A DNA stretch of 64,000 nt from Achromobacter sp. Bel (lineage in GTDB: Bacteria > Pseudomonadota > Gammaproteobacteria > Burkholderiales > Burkholderiaceae_B). Each line of letters opens with the position of its first letter. Position 1 is the first letter of the stretch. Shown here piece after piece: positions 16,883-25,699 of this stretch. The notes below the pieces were generated by a model. The model saw only the letters and a list, made by a program, of their open reading frames with translations, made no database searches and had not been told where the DNA came from. The stretch lies in assembly GCF_012928505.1 (NCBI RefSeq), contig NZ_JABBJN010000027.1, forward strand, positions 1 through 64,000, in the 5' to 3' direction. The position numbers and the translations under genes are program-made.

Positions 16883-17580
16883 CGGAAACCCTGATGAACA
16901 AGACGGTCCATTCTGCCGCGCAGGCCGTGGCGGACATTCCTGACGGCGCCACGGTCCTGGTCAGCGGCTTCGGCCTGTCCGGCCAGCCCGTTGACCTGCT
17001 GGATGCGTTGGTGGAGCAGGGCGCGCGCGACCTCACGGTCGTATGCAACAACAGCGGCAGCCGCGACAGCGGCCTGGCCCGCCTGATCCGGCTGGGCCGC
17101 GTGCGCAAACTGATTGCCTCATACCCGCGCGGCGCGGAATCCCAAGCGTTTGAATCGGCCTATGCCGACGGCCTGATCGACTACGAATGCGTTGCGCAGG
17201 GCACGCTGGCCGAGCGGCTGCGCGCCGCCGGTTCCGGGTTGGGCGGCTTTTTCACGCCGACCGGATACGGCACGCTGCTGGCGCAAGGCAAGGAGACTCG
17301 CGTCATCAAAGGCGTTGGGTATGTGTTCGAAGAGCCCCTGCACGCCGACTACGCGCTGGTCAAAGCGTATTGCGCGGACCCGATGGGCAATCTGGTCTAC
17401 CGCAAAGCGGGGCGCAACTTCGGACCGCTGATGTGCATGGCGTCGGCAACGGCCATCGTCCAGGTGCATGCGCTGGCCGAAGTCGGCGGGTTGGACCCGG
17501 AACACATCGTCACCCCCGGCATCTTCGTGCAGCGCGTGCTGCGCATTCCCGATATTCAGTTGACCGGAGCCTTGCAATGA
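16879..17580 (+). CDS. CoA-transferase subunit A (3-oxoacid CoA-transferase family I)
   Basis: A 233-aa alpha subunit of a family I CoA-transferase. It shows 'IPDGATVLVSGFGLSGQP' near residues 20-37 and 'GLGGFFTPTGYGTLLAQGKE' in the middle, the glycine-rich loops of the SCOT/GctA group. With subunit B it moves CoA from an acyl-CoA donor such as succinyl-CoA to a free acid, activating the substrate for the downstream acyl-CoA dehydrogenase. The GTG at 16879 overlaps the thiolase stop by four bases; an ATG at 16894 is an alternative. It overlaps subunit B by four bases. Confidence 0.9.
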   Translation: MTETLMNKTVHSAAQAVADIPDGATVLVSGFGLSGQPVDLLDALVEQGARDLTVVCNNSGSRDSGLARLIRLGRVRKLIASYPRGAESQAFESAYADGLIDYECVAQGTLAERLRAAGSGLGGFFTPTGYGTLLAQGKETRVIKGVGYVFEEPLHADYALVKAYCADPMGNLVYRKAGRNFGPLMCMASATAIVQVHALAEVGGLDPEHIVTPGIFVQRVLRIPDIQLTGALQ

Positions 17581-18239
17581 CCCGACGATTCTCGCGCGCT
17601 GAGATTGCGCGCCGCGCCGCCGCTGACATCCCCGCCGGCTCCTACGTCAACCTGGGCATCGGCATGCCCGTCATGGCGCTGGATTACTGGACGCCCGAGC
17701 ATGGCGTCATCGTGCATAGCGAGAACGGCATCCTGGGCATGCGGGCGCGCGCTGAAGACGATCCGATCGATCCCGACCTGACCAATGCGGCCAAGCAGAA
17801 CGTCGCCATGTCGGCCGGCGGAAGCTTCTTCAACCACGCCGACTCCTTCGCCATGATGCGTGGCGGCCATCTGGACTACTGCATCCTGGGGGCCTATCAG
17901 GTGTCGGAAACCGGCGACCTGGCGAACTGGTCGCTGGGGCAGCCCGGCGTGGCGGCAGCGGTGGGCGGTGCCATGGATCTGGCCGTGGGCGCCAAACGCG
18001 TCCATGTGCTGATGGAGCACTCCACGCGTGACGGCGGATCGCGCCTGCGCCGCGTGTGCGACCTGCCGCTGACCGGCTCGGCTTGCGTCGACCGCGTGTA
18101 TACCGATCTGGCCACGCTGGACGTGACGCCTGAGGGGTTCCTGGTGCGCAGCATGGTGCCGGGCTTGTCCCGCGAGGCCCTGCAGGCCGCCACCGACGCG
18201 CCGCTGCGTTTTGCCCAGGATATCAATGATGCAGGTTGA
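17577..18239 (+). CDS. CoA-transferase subunit B (3-oxoacid CoA-transferase family I)
   Basis: A 220-aa beta subunit of usual length. The catalytic glutamate is Glu49 in 'VHSENGILG', where the covalent glutamyl-CoA intermediate forms. 'YVNLGIGMPV' (residues 23-32) and 'AKQNVAMSAGGSFFNHADSF' also match the family, as does the C-terminal 'VTPEGFLVRSMVPGLS'. The ATG overlaps the stop of subunit A. Its own stop lies 14 bases inside the next gene, so translation of the three is coupled. Confidence 0.92.
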   Translation: MTRRFSRAEIARRAAADIPAGSYVNLGIGMPVMALDYWTPEHGVIVHSENGILGMRARAEDDPIDPDLTNAAKQNVAMSAGGSFFNHADSFAMMRGGHLDYCILGAYQVSETGDLANWSLGQPGVAAAVGGAMDLAVGAKRVHVLMEHSTRDGGSRLRRVCDLPLTGSACVDRVYTDLATLDVTPEGFLVRSMVPGLSREALQAATDAPLRFAQDINDAG

Positions 18240-20541
18240 TACGGACATGGCCGCATTCCGCGACGAGGTCCGCGCTTTCCTGCGTAACGAGCTTCCCGCG
18301 GACCTGCGGCGAAAAGTGTTGGACCACCAGCGCCTGGACAAGCAGGACTTCCAGCGTTGGCACCGAATCCTGCACGCGCGCGGCTGGGTCGCGCCAAACT
18401 GGCCGGCGGAGTACGGCGGCGCGGCATGGGACATCGGGCAGCGCAATCTGTTCGATGAAGAATGCGCGCTGGCCGGCGCGCCCGAAACCGTGCCCTTCGG
18501 GTTGCGAATGGTGGCGCCCGTCATCATGGCGTATGGGTCGGCCTGGCAGAAAAGCCACTTTCTGCCTCGCATATTGAGCGGCGAGGACTGGTGGTGCCAG
18601 GGCTATTCCGAACCGGGCGCCGGCTCGGACCTGGCCTCGCTATCCACCGGGGCGCGGCGCGAGGGAGACACCTTCATCGTCAACGGCCAGAAGACCTGGA
18701 CGACCTACGCGCAGTACGCGGACATGATGTTTTGCCTGGCACGAACCAACCCCGAGGCCAAGGCGCAAGCCGGTATTTCCTTCTTGCTGATTGACATGCG
18801 CAGCCCCGGGGTATCGCTGCGTCCGATCCGGACGCTGGACGGCGGCGAAGAGATCAACGAGGTCTTCCTGGATGACGTGGTGGTGCCCGCGTCGCATCTG
18901 GTGGGCGAGGTGGACCGCGGCTGGACGTATGCGAAGTACCTGTTGTCGCATGAACGCTTCGGCGCAGCCCGGGTCGGCCGCGCCAAACGTGAACTGGGCC
19001 ATCTCAAACGGCTGGCGGCGCAGCGGGTGGTCGACGGCGCGCCGCTGGCCGAAGACCCGGTGTTTGCGCATCGGATAACGCAGCTGGAAATCGACACCCT
19101 GGCGCTGGAACAGACCAATCTGCGGTTGATCGCACGTGATCAGCGCGGCGCTGGCCACGGCGCGGAAGCGTCGATCTTGAAATACCTGGGTTCCACCTTG
19201 GCGCAACGCATCAGCGAGGCCCTGGTCGATACTGCCGGGGCGAACGCGCTGGCTTATCAATCCCAGGCCTTGGAGCGGGACTACGCGCATGGCGACCCGA
19301 CCATCGATGAAGAGCTGGCGGCGATGCCGGGCTTCTACCTGAACCTGCGCAAGATTTCCATTTATGGTGGCACGGACGAAGTTCAGAAGGACATCATCGC
19401 CAAACTGGCGCTGGGCGCGCCGGATGACTACACCGAGGACGAGCGCGCGCTGGACGACGCGGTGGCGCGCTATCTGCAACGGGAATATCCCGTGCCCGCT
19501 GGCCGGACACCGCTGCCCGGCGACGCAGACCCGGCGGTCTCGCCGCACTGGCGCGCCTTTGCCGAAATGGGTTTGCTGGGGTTGGGGCTGCCCGTTTCGG
19601 CGGGAGGCATGGGCGCTGGCCTGACCGACCTGTGCGTGGTGATGCAGCAGTTCGGCCGCCATCTGGTGACCGAGCCGTATGACGTCAGCGCGTTGCTGTG
19701 CGGCCAGTTGCTGGCACGGATGCCGGATGGCGCCACGGTCCAACGCGTGCTTGCCGGCCTCGCCCTTGGCGCCGCCGCGCCCGTGTTGGCCATCGCAGGG
19801 CCGCAGTCGGAATGGTCGCTGGACGGCGAGGGCGTCGTGGCCGAACGCCAGGGCGACGGCTGGGTGCTGAATGGCGTTAAACGCCGAGTTCCGTTCGGGG
19901 CCGGCGCCACGCAACTGCTGGTTGCGGCACGCGATGGCCTCGACATTGCCCTGTTCCTGATTGAAGCCGGGGAGCGCAACGCCATGCCCGGCGTCCTCCG
20001 TCAGGGCGCCGCGGGGGTGGATGGGCGCAGCTATGCGGACATCGCCTTCAACGATTGCCTCGTTGCTGCCGAGGCGCGGCTGGGCGTCGCTGGCGCTGCC
20101 CTGGAGCAGGCGGCGGACACGACGCGCATCGCCTTGTGCGCCGAAGCGTTGGGCGCCATGCAGGCGCTGCTTGACGCGACTCGGGATTACACCGGCGCGC
20201 GGCGCCAGTTCGGCCGGGCGCTCAGCGGATTCCAGGTCGTGCAACACCGGCAGGTGGACATGCTGCTGGCGCTGGAACAGGCGCGTTCGCTGACCTGGAC
20301 GGCCGCCCGCGCCGACCCGGCCGACATCCGGCTGCGTGGCCGCCTGGCCTCGGCCGCCAAGGCCCGCTGCGGCGAGGCCGCCCGGACCATCAGCCAGCAA
20401 AGCATCCAGCTGCATGGCGGCATGGGCATGACCGACGAGCTCCCCGTGGGCCACTACGTCAAGCGCCTGTTGGCAATCGAATACACGCTGGGCGACACCC
20501 GTCACCATCTCAACCGTTATCAGCGGCTGGCGCAGGCGTAA
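18226..20541 (+). CDS. fused two-domain acyl-CoA dehydrogenase
   Basis: A 771-aa protein made of two acyl-CoA dehydrogenase units in tandem. The first (about 1-395) has the full N-terminal helices, 'GYSEPGAGSDLASLS' for FAD and substrate, and 'SIYGGTDEVQ' near its end. The second (about 420-771) has a degenerate FAD loop but keeps 'ARRQFGRALSGFQVVQHR' and 'QLHGGMGMTDELPVGHYVKRL'. The motifs complement one another, as in alpha2beta2 enzymes such as FadE28/FadE29, here on one chain. It would make an enoyl-CoA from a saturated acyl-CoA. Start is ATG at 18226 or 18229, overlapping CoA-transferase B. Confidence 0.88.
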   Translation: MMQVDTDMAAFRDEVRAFLRNELPADLRRKVLDHQRLDKQDFQRWHRILHARGWVAPNWPAEYGGAAWDIGQRNLFDEECALAGAPETVPFGLRMVAPVIMAYGSAWQKSHFLPRILSGEDWWCQGYSEPGAGSDLASLSTGARREGDTFIVNGQKTWTTYAQYADMMFCLARTNPEAKAQAGISFLLIDMRSPGVSLRPIRTLDGGEEINEVFLDDVVVPASHLVGEVDRGWTYAKYLLSHERFGAARVGRAKRELGHLKRLAAQRVVDGAPLAEDPVFAHRITQLEIDTLALEQTNLRLIARDQRGAGHGAEASILKYLGSTLAQRISEALVDTAGANALAYQSQALERDYAHGDPTIDEELAAMPGFYLNLRKISIYGGTDEVQKDIIAKLALGAPDDYTEDERALDDAVARYLQREYPVPAGRTPLPGDADPAVSPHWRAFAEMGLLGLGLPVSAGGMGAGLTDLCVVMQQFGRHLVTEPYDVSALLCGQLLARMPDGATVQRVLAGLALGAAAPVLAIAGPQSEWSLDGEGVVAERQGDGWVLNGVKRRVPFGAGATQLLVAARDGLDIALFLIEAGERNAMPGVLRQGAAGVDGRSYADIAFNDCLVAAEARLGVAGAALEQAADTTRIALCAEALGAMQALLDATRDYTGARRQFGRALSGFQVVQHRQVDMLLALEQARSLTWTAARADPADIRLRGRLASAAKARCGEAARTISQQSIQLHGGMGMTDELPVGHYVKRLLAIEYTLGDTRHHLNRYQRLAQA

Positions 20542-20565
20542 GCCGCGTCGCCGCAAGGAGCCTTC

Positions 20566-22668
20566 ATGATCCTCACTGTCCCTTCTTCCGCCGAGGCCGT
20601 GTCCAGCACGGTTCGCTACGTGCTGCATGGGCGCATCGCAGTGATGTACCTGGACAATCCGCCGGTCAACGGCCTGGGCGACACCGTCCGCGGCGGTCTT
20701 TATGCGGGGCTGGCGCGCGCGAGCGCCGACGCCGGTGTCGACGCTGTCGTCATCGCGGGGGCCGGCAAGGCGTTCTGCGGCGGCGCCGACATCCGCCAGT
20801 TCAACACGCCGGCTGCGGTGGCCAAGCCCATGTTGCGCGACGTGATCACCGCGATCGAGGCCTCGGACAAGCCCGTCGTTGCCGCCATCCACGGGTTTGC
20901 CTTGGGCGGGGGACTGGAGTTGGCCCTTGGGTGCCACTACCGTGTCGCGCAGGCCGGTGCGCGTCTGGGCTTGCCGGAAGTGAACCTTGGCTTGGTGCCG
21001 GGCGGCGGCGGCACGCAACGGCTGCCGCGGCTGATCGGCGTGGCGCCCGCGTTGAAAATGATCCAGACGGGAACGCCGGTCGATGCGGCGGCTGCGCTGC
21101 AATCCGGGTTGCTGGATGCCGTCACGCAGGGGGATCTGATGGACCTTGCGCTGTCCTACGCCCGGGACCGCTCGGCAGAGGCCACGCATCCCGTCGCGGG
21201 TCAACGCGCGGTGGACGGCCATGGCGTCGATTTCGCCGCCGCGCGCGCGACACTCAACCCCAAGGCCCGCAATGCGCTGGCCCAGCGCGCTGCTACGGAG
21301 TGCGTCGAGGCCGCGACACGCCTGCCCATCGAGGCCGGCTTGGATGAGGAGCGCAGGCAGTTCGACCTGCTGGTCGCCAGCGACGCCTCCAAGGCCCTGC
21401 GCCATCTGTTCTTCGCCGAAAAGGAAGCGCCGCGCGTGGCGGGCGGCGGCCGTGCTGGAACGATCGGCCAAGTCGCCATCCTGGGCGCGGGCACGATGGG
21501 GGGCGGTATCGCCATGGCGTTCTCGAACGCCGGGTACGCGGTCACGCTGTATGAACGCGATCAGGCGGCCCTGGACCGGGGCCTGGCGCTCATCCGCAAA
21601 AACTACGACATCTCCGCCGCCAAGGGCAAGCTTGACGCCGACGGCGTGGCCGTGCGCATGGCGCGCATTGCCCCCAGCCTGGACGTCCAGGATCTTGCCC
21701 AGGCGGATCTGGTGATCGAAGCCGTTTTCGAGGATATGACCGTCAAGCAAGCGGTGTTCCAAGAACTGGATGCGGTTTGCAGACCCGGCGCCATCCTGGC
21801 GACCAATACGTCGCGCCTGAATATCGACGAGATCGCCGCCTGCACGTCGCGGCCCGAGGCCGTCATCGGCCTGCATTTCTTCAGCCCGGCCAATGTCATG
21901 AAGCTGCTGGAGGTGGTGCGCGGAGCGCGCACCAGCGCCGACGTCATCGCCACCTGCATGGCGGTGGCGCAGAAGATCGGCAAGATTCCGGTGCTGGTCG
22001 GGGTATGCGAGGGCTTCGTCGGCAACCGCATGTTGACGGGCTACTGGCGCGAGGCCGGCTTCTTGCTGGAAGAGGGCGCCAGCCCGCAGCAGATCGACGG
22101 CGCGCTGACGCGCTTCGGCATGGCCATGGGGCCGTTGGCGATGGCGGACCTGGCCGGCATGGACATCAACTGGGCCACGCGCAAACGCCTGGCGCCGACC
22201 CGGCCCGCGCATTTGCGGTATTCCAGGGTGGCTGACCGCATCTGCGAGCTGGGCCGATTCGGACAGAAGACCCAGGCGGGCTACTACCGCTATGAACCGG
22301 GCAGCCGCCAGCCGCTGCCCGATCCCGTGGTCGACGGCATTATCGAAGACTGCGCCCGCCAGGCCGGCATCGTCCGGCGCGCGATCAGTGATGAAGAAAT
22401 CGTCGAACGCTGCATGCTGGCCCTGGTGAACGAAGGGGCGCAGATCATCGATGAAGGCATTGCCCAGCGCGCGTCGGATGTCGATGTGGTCTATGTGCAC
22501 GGATACGGCTTCCCCGGTGCGCGAGGCGGCCCGATGTTCTATGCGCAGACGCTGGGGCTGGCCGCCACGCTTGCCAGAATCCGTGCATTGCGGGAGATCC
22601 ACGGCGACCACTGGAAGCCCGCCGCGCTGTTGGAACAGCGGGTAGCCGAGGGCGCAGCGGTATTCTGA
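20566..22668 (+). CDS. bifunctional enoyl-CoA hydratase / 3-hydroxyacyl-CoA dehydrogenase (FadB/FadJ-like)
   Basis: A 700-aa fusion. The N-terminal crotonase domain (about 15-190) has 'AGAGKAFCGGADIRQF' as oxyanion loop and 'PEVNLGLVPGGGGTQRLPR', which supplies one catalytic Glu. The NAD-binding domain begins near residue 300 with 'VAILGAGTMGGGIAMAF'. The catalytic His is in 'IGLHFFSPANVMKLLEVV', and two C-terminal 3HCDH domains follow. It hydrates the enoyl-CoA made by the upstream dehydrogenase and oxidises the 3-hydroxy product. It follows that gene by 24 bases; a strong terminator-like hairpin lies 18 bases after its stop. Confidence 0.94.
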   Translation: MILTVPSSAEAVSSTVRYVLHGRIAVMYLDNPPVNGLGDTVRGGLYAGLARASADAGVDAVVIAGAGKAFCGGADIRQFNTPAAVAKPMLRDVITAIEASDKPVVAAIHGFALGGGLELALGCHYRVAQAGARLGLPEVNLGLVPGGGGTQRLPRLIGVAPALKMIQTGTPVDAAAALQSGLLDAVTQGDLMDLALSYARDRSAEATHPVAGQRAVDGHGVDFAAARATLNPKARNALAQRAATECVEAATRLPIEAGLDEERRQFDLLVASDASKALRHLFFAEKEAPRVAGGGRAGTIGQVAILGAGTMGGGIAMAFSNAGYAVTLYERDQAALDRGLALIRKNYDISAAKGKLDADGVAVRMARIAPSLDVQDLAQADLVIEAVFEDMTVKQAVFQELDAVCRPGAILATNTSRLNIDEIAACTSRPEAVIGLHFFSPANVMKLLEVVRGARTSADVIATCMAVAQKIGKIPVLVGVCEGFVGNRMLTGYWREAGFLLEEGASPQQIDGALTRFGMAMGPLAMADLAGMDINWATRKRLAPTRPAHLRYSRVADRICELGRFGQKTQAGYYRYEPGSRQPLPDPVVDGIIEDCARQAGIVRRAISDEEIVERCMLALVNEGAQIIDEGIAQRASDVDVVYVHGYGFPGARGGPMFYAQTLGLAATLARIRALREIHGDHWKPAALLEQRVAEGAAVF

Positions 22669-22686
22669 GGCGTCCGCTGGGCGGTC

Positions 22687-22725
22687 AAGGCCGCGGCCGG
22701 CGCCATGCCGGCCGCGGCCTTCTTT
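22687..22725 (+). terminator. intrinsic terminator after the CoA operon
   Basis: A perfect 15-bp inverted repeat (arms 22687-22701 and 22707-22721) with a five-base loop, followed by TTCTTT. It comes 18 bases after the hydratase/dehydrogenase stop and should end most transcripts before the thioesterase gene. Confidence 0.75.
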
Positions 22726-22797
22726 GCGATACTGCTGCGTACCCCGCCAGCATCCGAACCCTATACGGGATCCCTCTGGATCCTTTTGCGTGAGTCC

Positions 22798-23226
22798 ATG
22801 ACAGACACTATTCCTTCGGGCTTCGAGCCCTGGCAGCCCAGTAGTCCCTTCATGACCCATCTGGCCGAGCTTGGCGCGCTGTACCGGCGCGATGCGGACT
22901 CTGTCCTGGCGATGCGCGTGGCCCATGCCCACACCAACATGCACGCTATCGCCCATGGCGGCCTGCTGGCCACGCTGGCCGACAGCGCGCTGGGATTCAC
23001 CATCGCGCAACAGGCGCAGGTGTCGGTGGTGACGGTGCAGATGTCGGTCGAATACCTGAACCCGGTCAAACCTGGCGACTGGCTGGAAGCGCACGTTCGC
23101 ATCGACAAGCAGGGCAAGCGGCTGATCTACGCCAATTGCCTGCTGCAGGTCGCGGACCGCGTCATGCTCAAGGCAAACGCGGTGTTCGCCGTGCGCGCCG
23201 CGCCAACGCCGGCCTCTGACGGCTAA
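22798..23226 (+). CDS. PaaI family hotdog thioesterase
   Basis: A 142-aa single hotdog-fold protein. 'NMHAIAHGGLLATLADSALGF' (residues about 44-64) is the PaaI/4HBT signature, with the catalytic Asp in 'LADSA'. 'VSVEYLNPVKPGDWLEAHVRI'-type wording forms the second half. Such enzymes hydrolyse aryl- or acyl-CoA esters and relieve dead-end CoA accumulation, fitting its place beside the CoA operon. A terminator-like hairpin separates it from the operon, so it may have its own promoter or depend on read-through. Longer in-frame extension to 22705 is unlikely. Confidence 0.87.
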   Translation: MTDTIPSGFEPWQPSSPFMTHLAELGALYRRDADSVLAMRVAHAHTNMHAIAHGGLLATLADSALGFTIAQQAQVSVVTVQMSVEYLNPVKPGDWLEAHVRIDKQGKRLIYANCLLQVADRVMLKANAVFAVRAAPTPASDG

Positions 23227-23262
23227 GCATCGGGGATGCGCACGGGGCGCATCCCCGGTGCT
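23227..23262. terminator. bidirectional hairpin between convergent genes
   Basis: A nearly perfect stem, GCATCGGGGATGCGC against GCGCATCCCCGGTGC with a short loop, fills the gap between the thioesterase stop and the stop of the convergent Bug gene. AA/TT pairs flank it, but there is no long T-run, so termination strength is uncertain. Confidence 0.5.
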
Positions 23263-24236
23263 TATTCGACCTTGACGCCGGTGGTCTTGACGACGTCCCG
23301 CCACTTGGCGGTCTCGCCGGCAACGAATGCCGTCACTTGCTCGGGCGTCATCGGGCCCAGTGGTTCGCTGTTTTGCCCCGCCAGCCGCTGCACCATTTCT
23401 GGCGAGTTCATGATGTCGTTGGTGGCCTGGTTCAACTTCGCCACAATGGCGGGGTCCGTGCCTGCCGGGGCATAGAATCCCAGCCAGGTGTAGACGTCCA
23501 GCCCTGGTACGCCCGATTCCGCAAAGGTGGGCAGGTCCGGGAACAGCTTGCTGCGTTGGGCGCTAGCCACGCCGATCGGCCGCAACTGGCCCGACTTGAT
23601 GAATGGGGCGACGCTCATCGCGTCCTGAACGGCGACCTTCAATTCGCCTGACACCACCGCGTTGGTGGCGGGCGACGCGCCCTTGTACGGCACGTGCTCC
23701 ATCGGCACGCCGGTGATCTTCTTCAGCCACTCGCCGCCCAGGTGGGTCGACCCGCCGAAACCCGCCGAACCGTAGGGGACGCCCGGCTGGGATTTTCCCC
23801 ATGCAAGAAATTCGGGGATCGTGTTCACCGGCAAGCCGGCATTGACCACCACCAGGTTCGGCGCGCGCGCCAGAATGCCGATCGGCGCAAAGTCGCGGAC
23901 GGGGTCGTAGCGGACGCGGTCGTTGACCGCAGGGCCGATCACATGGCCCGTGGCGCTGACCAGCAGCGTGTAACCGTCGTTCTTCTGGCGCGCCACCAGT
24001 TCGGTGCCGACCTGGCCGGCTGCGCCCGGTTTGTTCTCGACCACGAAGGTCTGCTTGAAGCGTTTGCCCAATTCGGCCGACAGCAGGCGCGCGACGATGT
24101 CCGTCATGCCGCCTGGCGCGAACGCCACCACGACGGTGACGGGATGGTCGGGGTATTCGGCATGGGCGGCGCCGGCGGCGACGCTGCTAAGAAGCAGCGC
24201 GCTTAGCGCGCCGCGTCGCAGGATATTGCGGTTCAT
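23262..24236 (-). CDS. Bug-type tripartite tricarboxylate transporter substrate-binding protein
   Basis: A 324-aa periplasmic receptor with an N-terminal signal peptide (about 26 residues ending 'GAAHA'), then 'YPDHPVTVVVAFAPGGMTD', the Bug ligand loop. 'VENKPGAAGQVGTELVARQ', 'GGSTHLGGEWLK' and 'MEHVPYKGASPATNAVVSGE' are family signatures. It is divergent from a CaiB-type CoA-transferase gene across 261 bases that carry two operator-like repeats. It may deliver the acid those CoA enzymes act on. No membrane components are nearby. Confidence 0.93.
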   Translation of the reverse strand: MNRNILRRGALSALLLSSVAAGAAHAEYPDHPVTVVVAFAPGGMTDIVARLLSAELGKRFKQTFVVENKPGAAGQVGTELVARQKNDGYTLLVSATGHVIGPAVNDRVRYDPVRDFAPIGILARAPNLVVVNAGLPVNTIPEFLAWGKSQPGVPYGSAGFGGSTHLGGEWLKKITGVPMEHVPYKGASPATNAVVSGELKVAVQDAMSVAPFIKSGQLRPIGVASAQRSKLFPDLPTFAESGVPGLDVYTWLGFYAPAGTDPAIVAKLNQATNDIMNSPEMVQRLAGQNSEPLGPMTPEQVTAFVAGETAKWRDVVKTTGVKVE

Positions 24237-24338
24237 GGTTGTCTCCTGGGGTTCTTATCGTCCGGGCGGCGCGGCTGTCCATGCGCCTCGGCCAGGGCAG
24301 TATCGCCGTGCCAAACGCATTACTCCATCCGAAATATT

Positions 24339-24353
24339 CGAACTCAACGTTCG
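24339..24353. promoter_or_regulatory. operator-like palindrome, copy 1
   Basis: CGAAC-TCAAC-GTTCG, an inverted repeat with five-base arms. It shares the pattern CGAACNCANCGTTCG with a second copy that starts 72 bases downstream, in the gap between the divergent Bug and CaiB genes. Probably a binding site for a regulator of this divergon; the protein is unknown, and the LysR product encoded at 27473-28387 is one candidate. Confidence 0.5.
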
Positions 24354-24410
24354 CGTTTTTCTAAAGCCCGCGATGCGATCTCTGGGGACACAACCCGCTT
24401 TGAAACCCCG

Positions 24411-24425
24411 CGAACGCAGCGTTCG
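24411..24425. promoter_or_regulatory. operator-like palindrome, copy 2
   Basis: CGAACG-CAG-CGTTCG, a perfect palindrome with six-base arms, matching copy 1 at 13 of 15 positions. The 72-base start-to-start spacing is close to seven helical turns, which would put both sites on one face of the DNA. It lies 72 bases before the CaiB start codon. Confidence 0.55.
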
Positions 24426-24497
24426 AAACTTTCAACTCCTCGCGGGACGGGGCCGCTGACATAATTTTCAAAAGAGCGGTTGAATCACGGAGACACT

Positions 24498-25679
24498 ATG
24501 CTTCACAACGCCTTGCGCGGCGTCAAAGTCGTGGACTTGTCGCGCATCCTCGCGGGCCCCTGGTGCACGCAGAACCTGTCGGACCTTGGCGCCGAGGTCA
24601 TCAAGATCGAACACCCCGAACGCGGCGACGATACGCGCGGTTGGGGGCCGCCCGACCTGCGGTCAACCGACGGCAGCGCGTCCATGTCGGCTTATTTCAT
24701 GGCCTGCAATCGCGGCAAGCAATCGGTCGCGATCGACTTCGCGTCGGAGGCCGGCGCGGCCCGCGTGCGCGAACTGGTTGCCGACGCGGACATCCTGGTC
24801 GAAAACTACAAGGCCGGCGGACTGGTCAAGTACGGGCTGGACTACGCCACCCTTGCCCGCATCAACCCGCGCCTGATCTACCTGTCCATCACCGGTTACG
24901 GCCAGTCCGGTCCGTTGTCCGGAAAGCCCGGCTACGACTACGTGTTCCAGGGCATGGGCGGGCTGATGAGCTACACCGGGCAGCCGGACGGCACGCCGGG
25001 CGCCGGTCCGCTGCGCACGGGGGTTGCCGTCGTGGACCTGATGACCGGCATGTACGCCACGTCCGCCGTGTTGGCCGCCTTGCGCCAGCGCGACCAGACC
25101 GGGCAGGGCATGCCGCTGGACATCTGCCTGCTGGACGTCGCCGTGGCCCTGAATGCCAACCAGGGCGCCAACTACCTGGTGTCCGGCGTGGCGCCCAAGC
25201 GCAGCGGCAACGCGCATCCGAACTGCGCGCCTTACGAGGTTTTCGCGTGCGCCGACGGGCACTTGATCCTGGCGATTGGCAACGACGGCCAATTCGCGCG
25301 CTTCTGCGGCGTGGCCGGGCATCCCGAATGGGCTGCCGATGCGCGCTATGCCACCAACAGCGCCCGCCTCGCGAACATGGACAGTCTGCGTCCGCAGGTT
25401 GCCGCCGCGCTGGCGGCCGCGCCGCGCCAGCGCTGGACGGACGGGTTCGACGCCGCCGGCGTGCCATGGGGGCCGATCCACACGTTGGACGAAGTTTTCG
25501 CGCATCCGCAGGTGTTGCACCGCGAACTGCTGCAGACCACCACGCATCCTGTGCTGGGCGAGGTGCGGCTGGTGCGCAATCCACTATTGGCCGGCACGCC
25601 GGCCAGCGCGTTGGGCGCGGCGCCGCCTTTGCTGGGCGAACACACGGACGCGGTGCTGGCGCGCCCGGCCACCATTTGA
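24498..25679 (+). CDS. CaiB/BaiF family CoA-transferase (class III)
   Basis: A 393-aa class III CoA-transferase. The N-terminus 'LRGVKVVDLSRILAGPWCTQNLSDLGAEVIKIE' wording is diagnostic. The catalytic Asp, which forms the aspartyl-CoA intermediate, is probably Asp180 in 'VVDLMTGMYA', just before 'QRDQTGQG'. It transfers CoA between a donor thioester and a carboxylic acid. ATG at 24498 follows GGAGA. It opens an operon with a Bug receptor (20-base gap) and an enoyl-CoA hydratase, suggesting uptake, CoA activation and hydration of one organic acid. Confidence 0.93.
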   Translation: MLHNALRGVKVVDLSRILAGPWCTQNLSDLGAEVIKIEHPERGDDTRGWGPPDLRSTDGSASMSAYFMACNRGKQSVAIDFASEAGAARVRELVADADILVENYKAGGLVKYGLDYATLARINPRLIYLSITGYGQSGPLSGKPGYDYVFQGMGGLMSYTGQPDGTPGAGPLRTGVAVVDLMTGMYATSAVLAALRQRDQTGQGMPLDICLLDVAVALNANQGANYLVSGVAPKRSGNAHPNCAPYEVFACADGHLILAIGNDGQFARFCGVAGHPEWAADARYATNSARLANMDSLRPQVAAALAAAPRQRWTDGFDAAGVPWGPIHTLDEVFAHPQVLHRELLQTTTHPVLGEVRLVRNPLLAGTPASALGAAPPLLGEHTDAVLARPATI

Positions 25680-25699
25680 ATGACGTCGAGGAGACAACA

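Noticed and set aside
18640-23304. A 1554-codon open frame on the minus strand opposite the CoA operon
   Set aside because: It lies antisense to three well-supported genes, is rich in His, Arg, Gln and Gly with no recognisable domain, and reflects the third-position GC bias of the sense genes.
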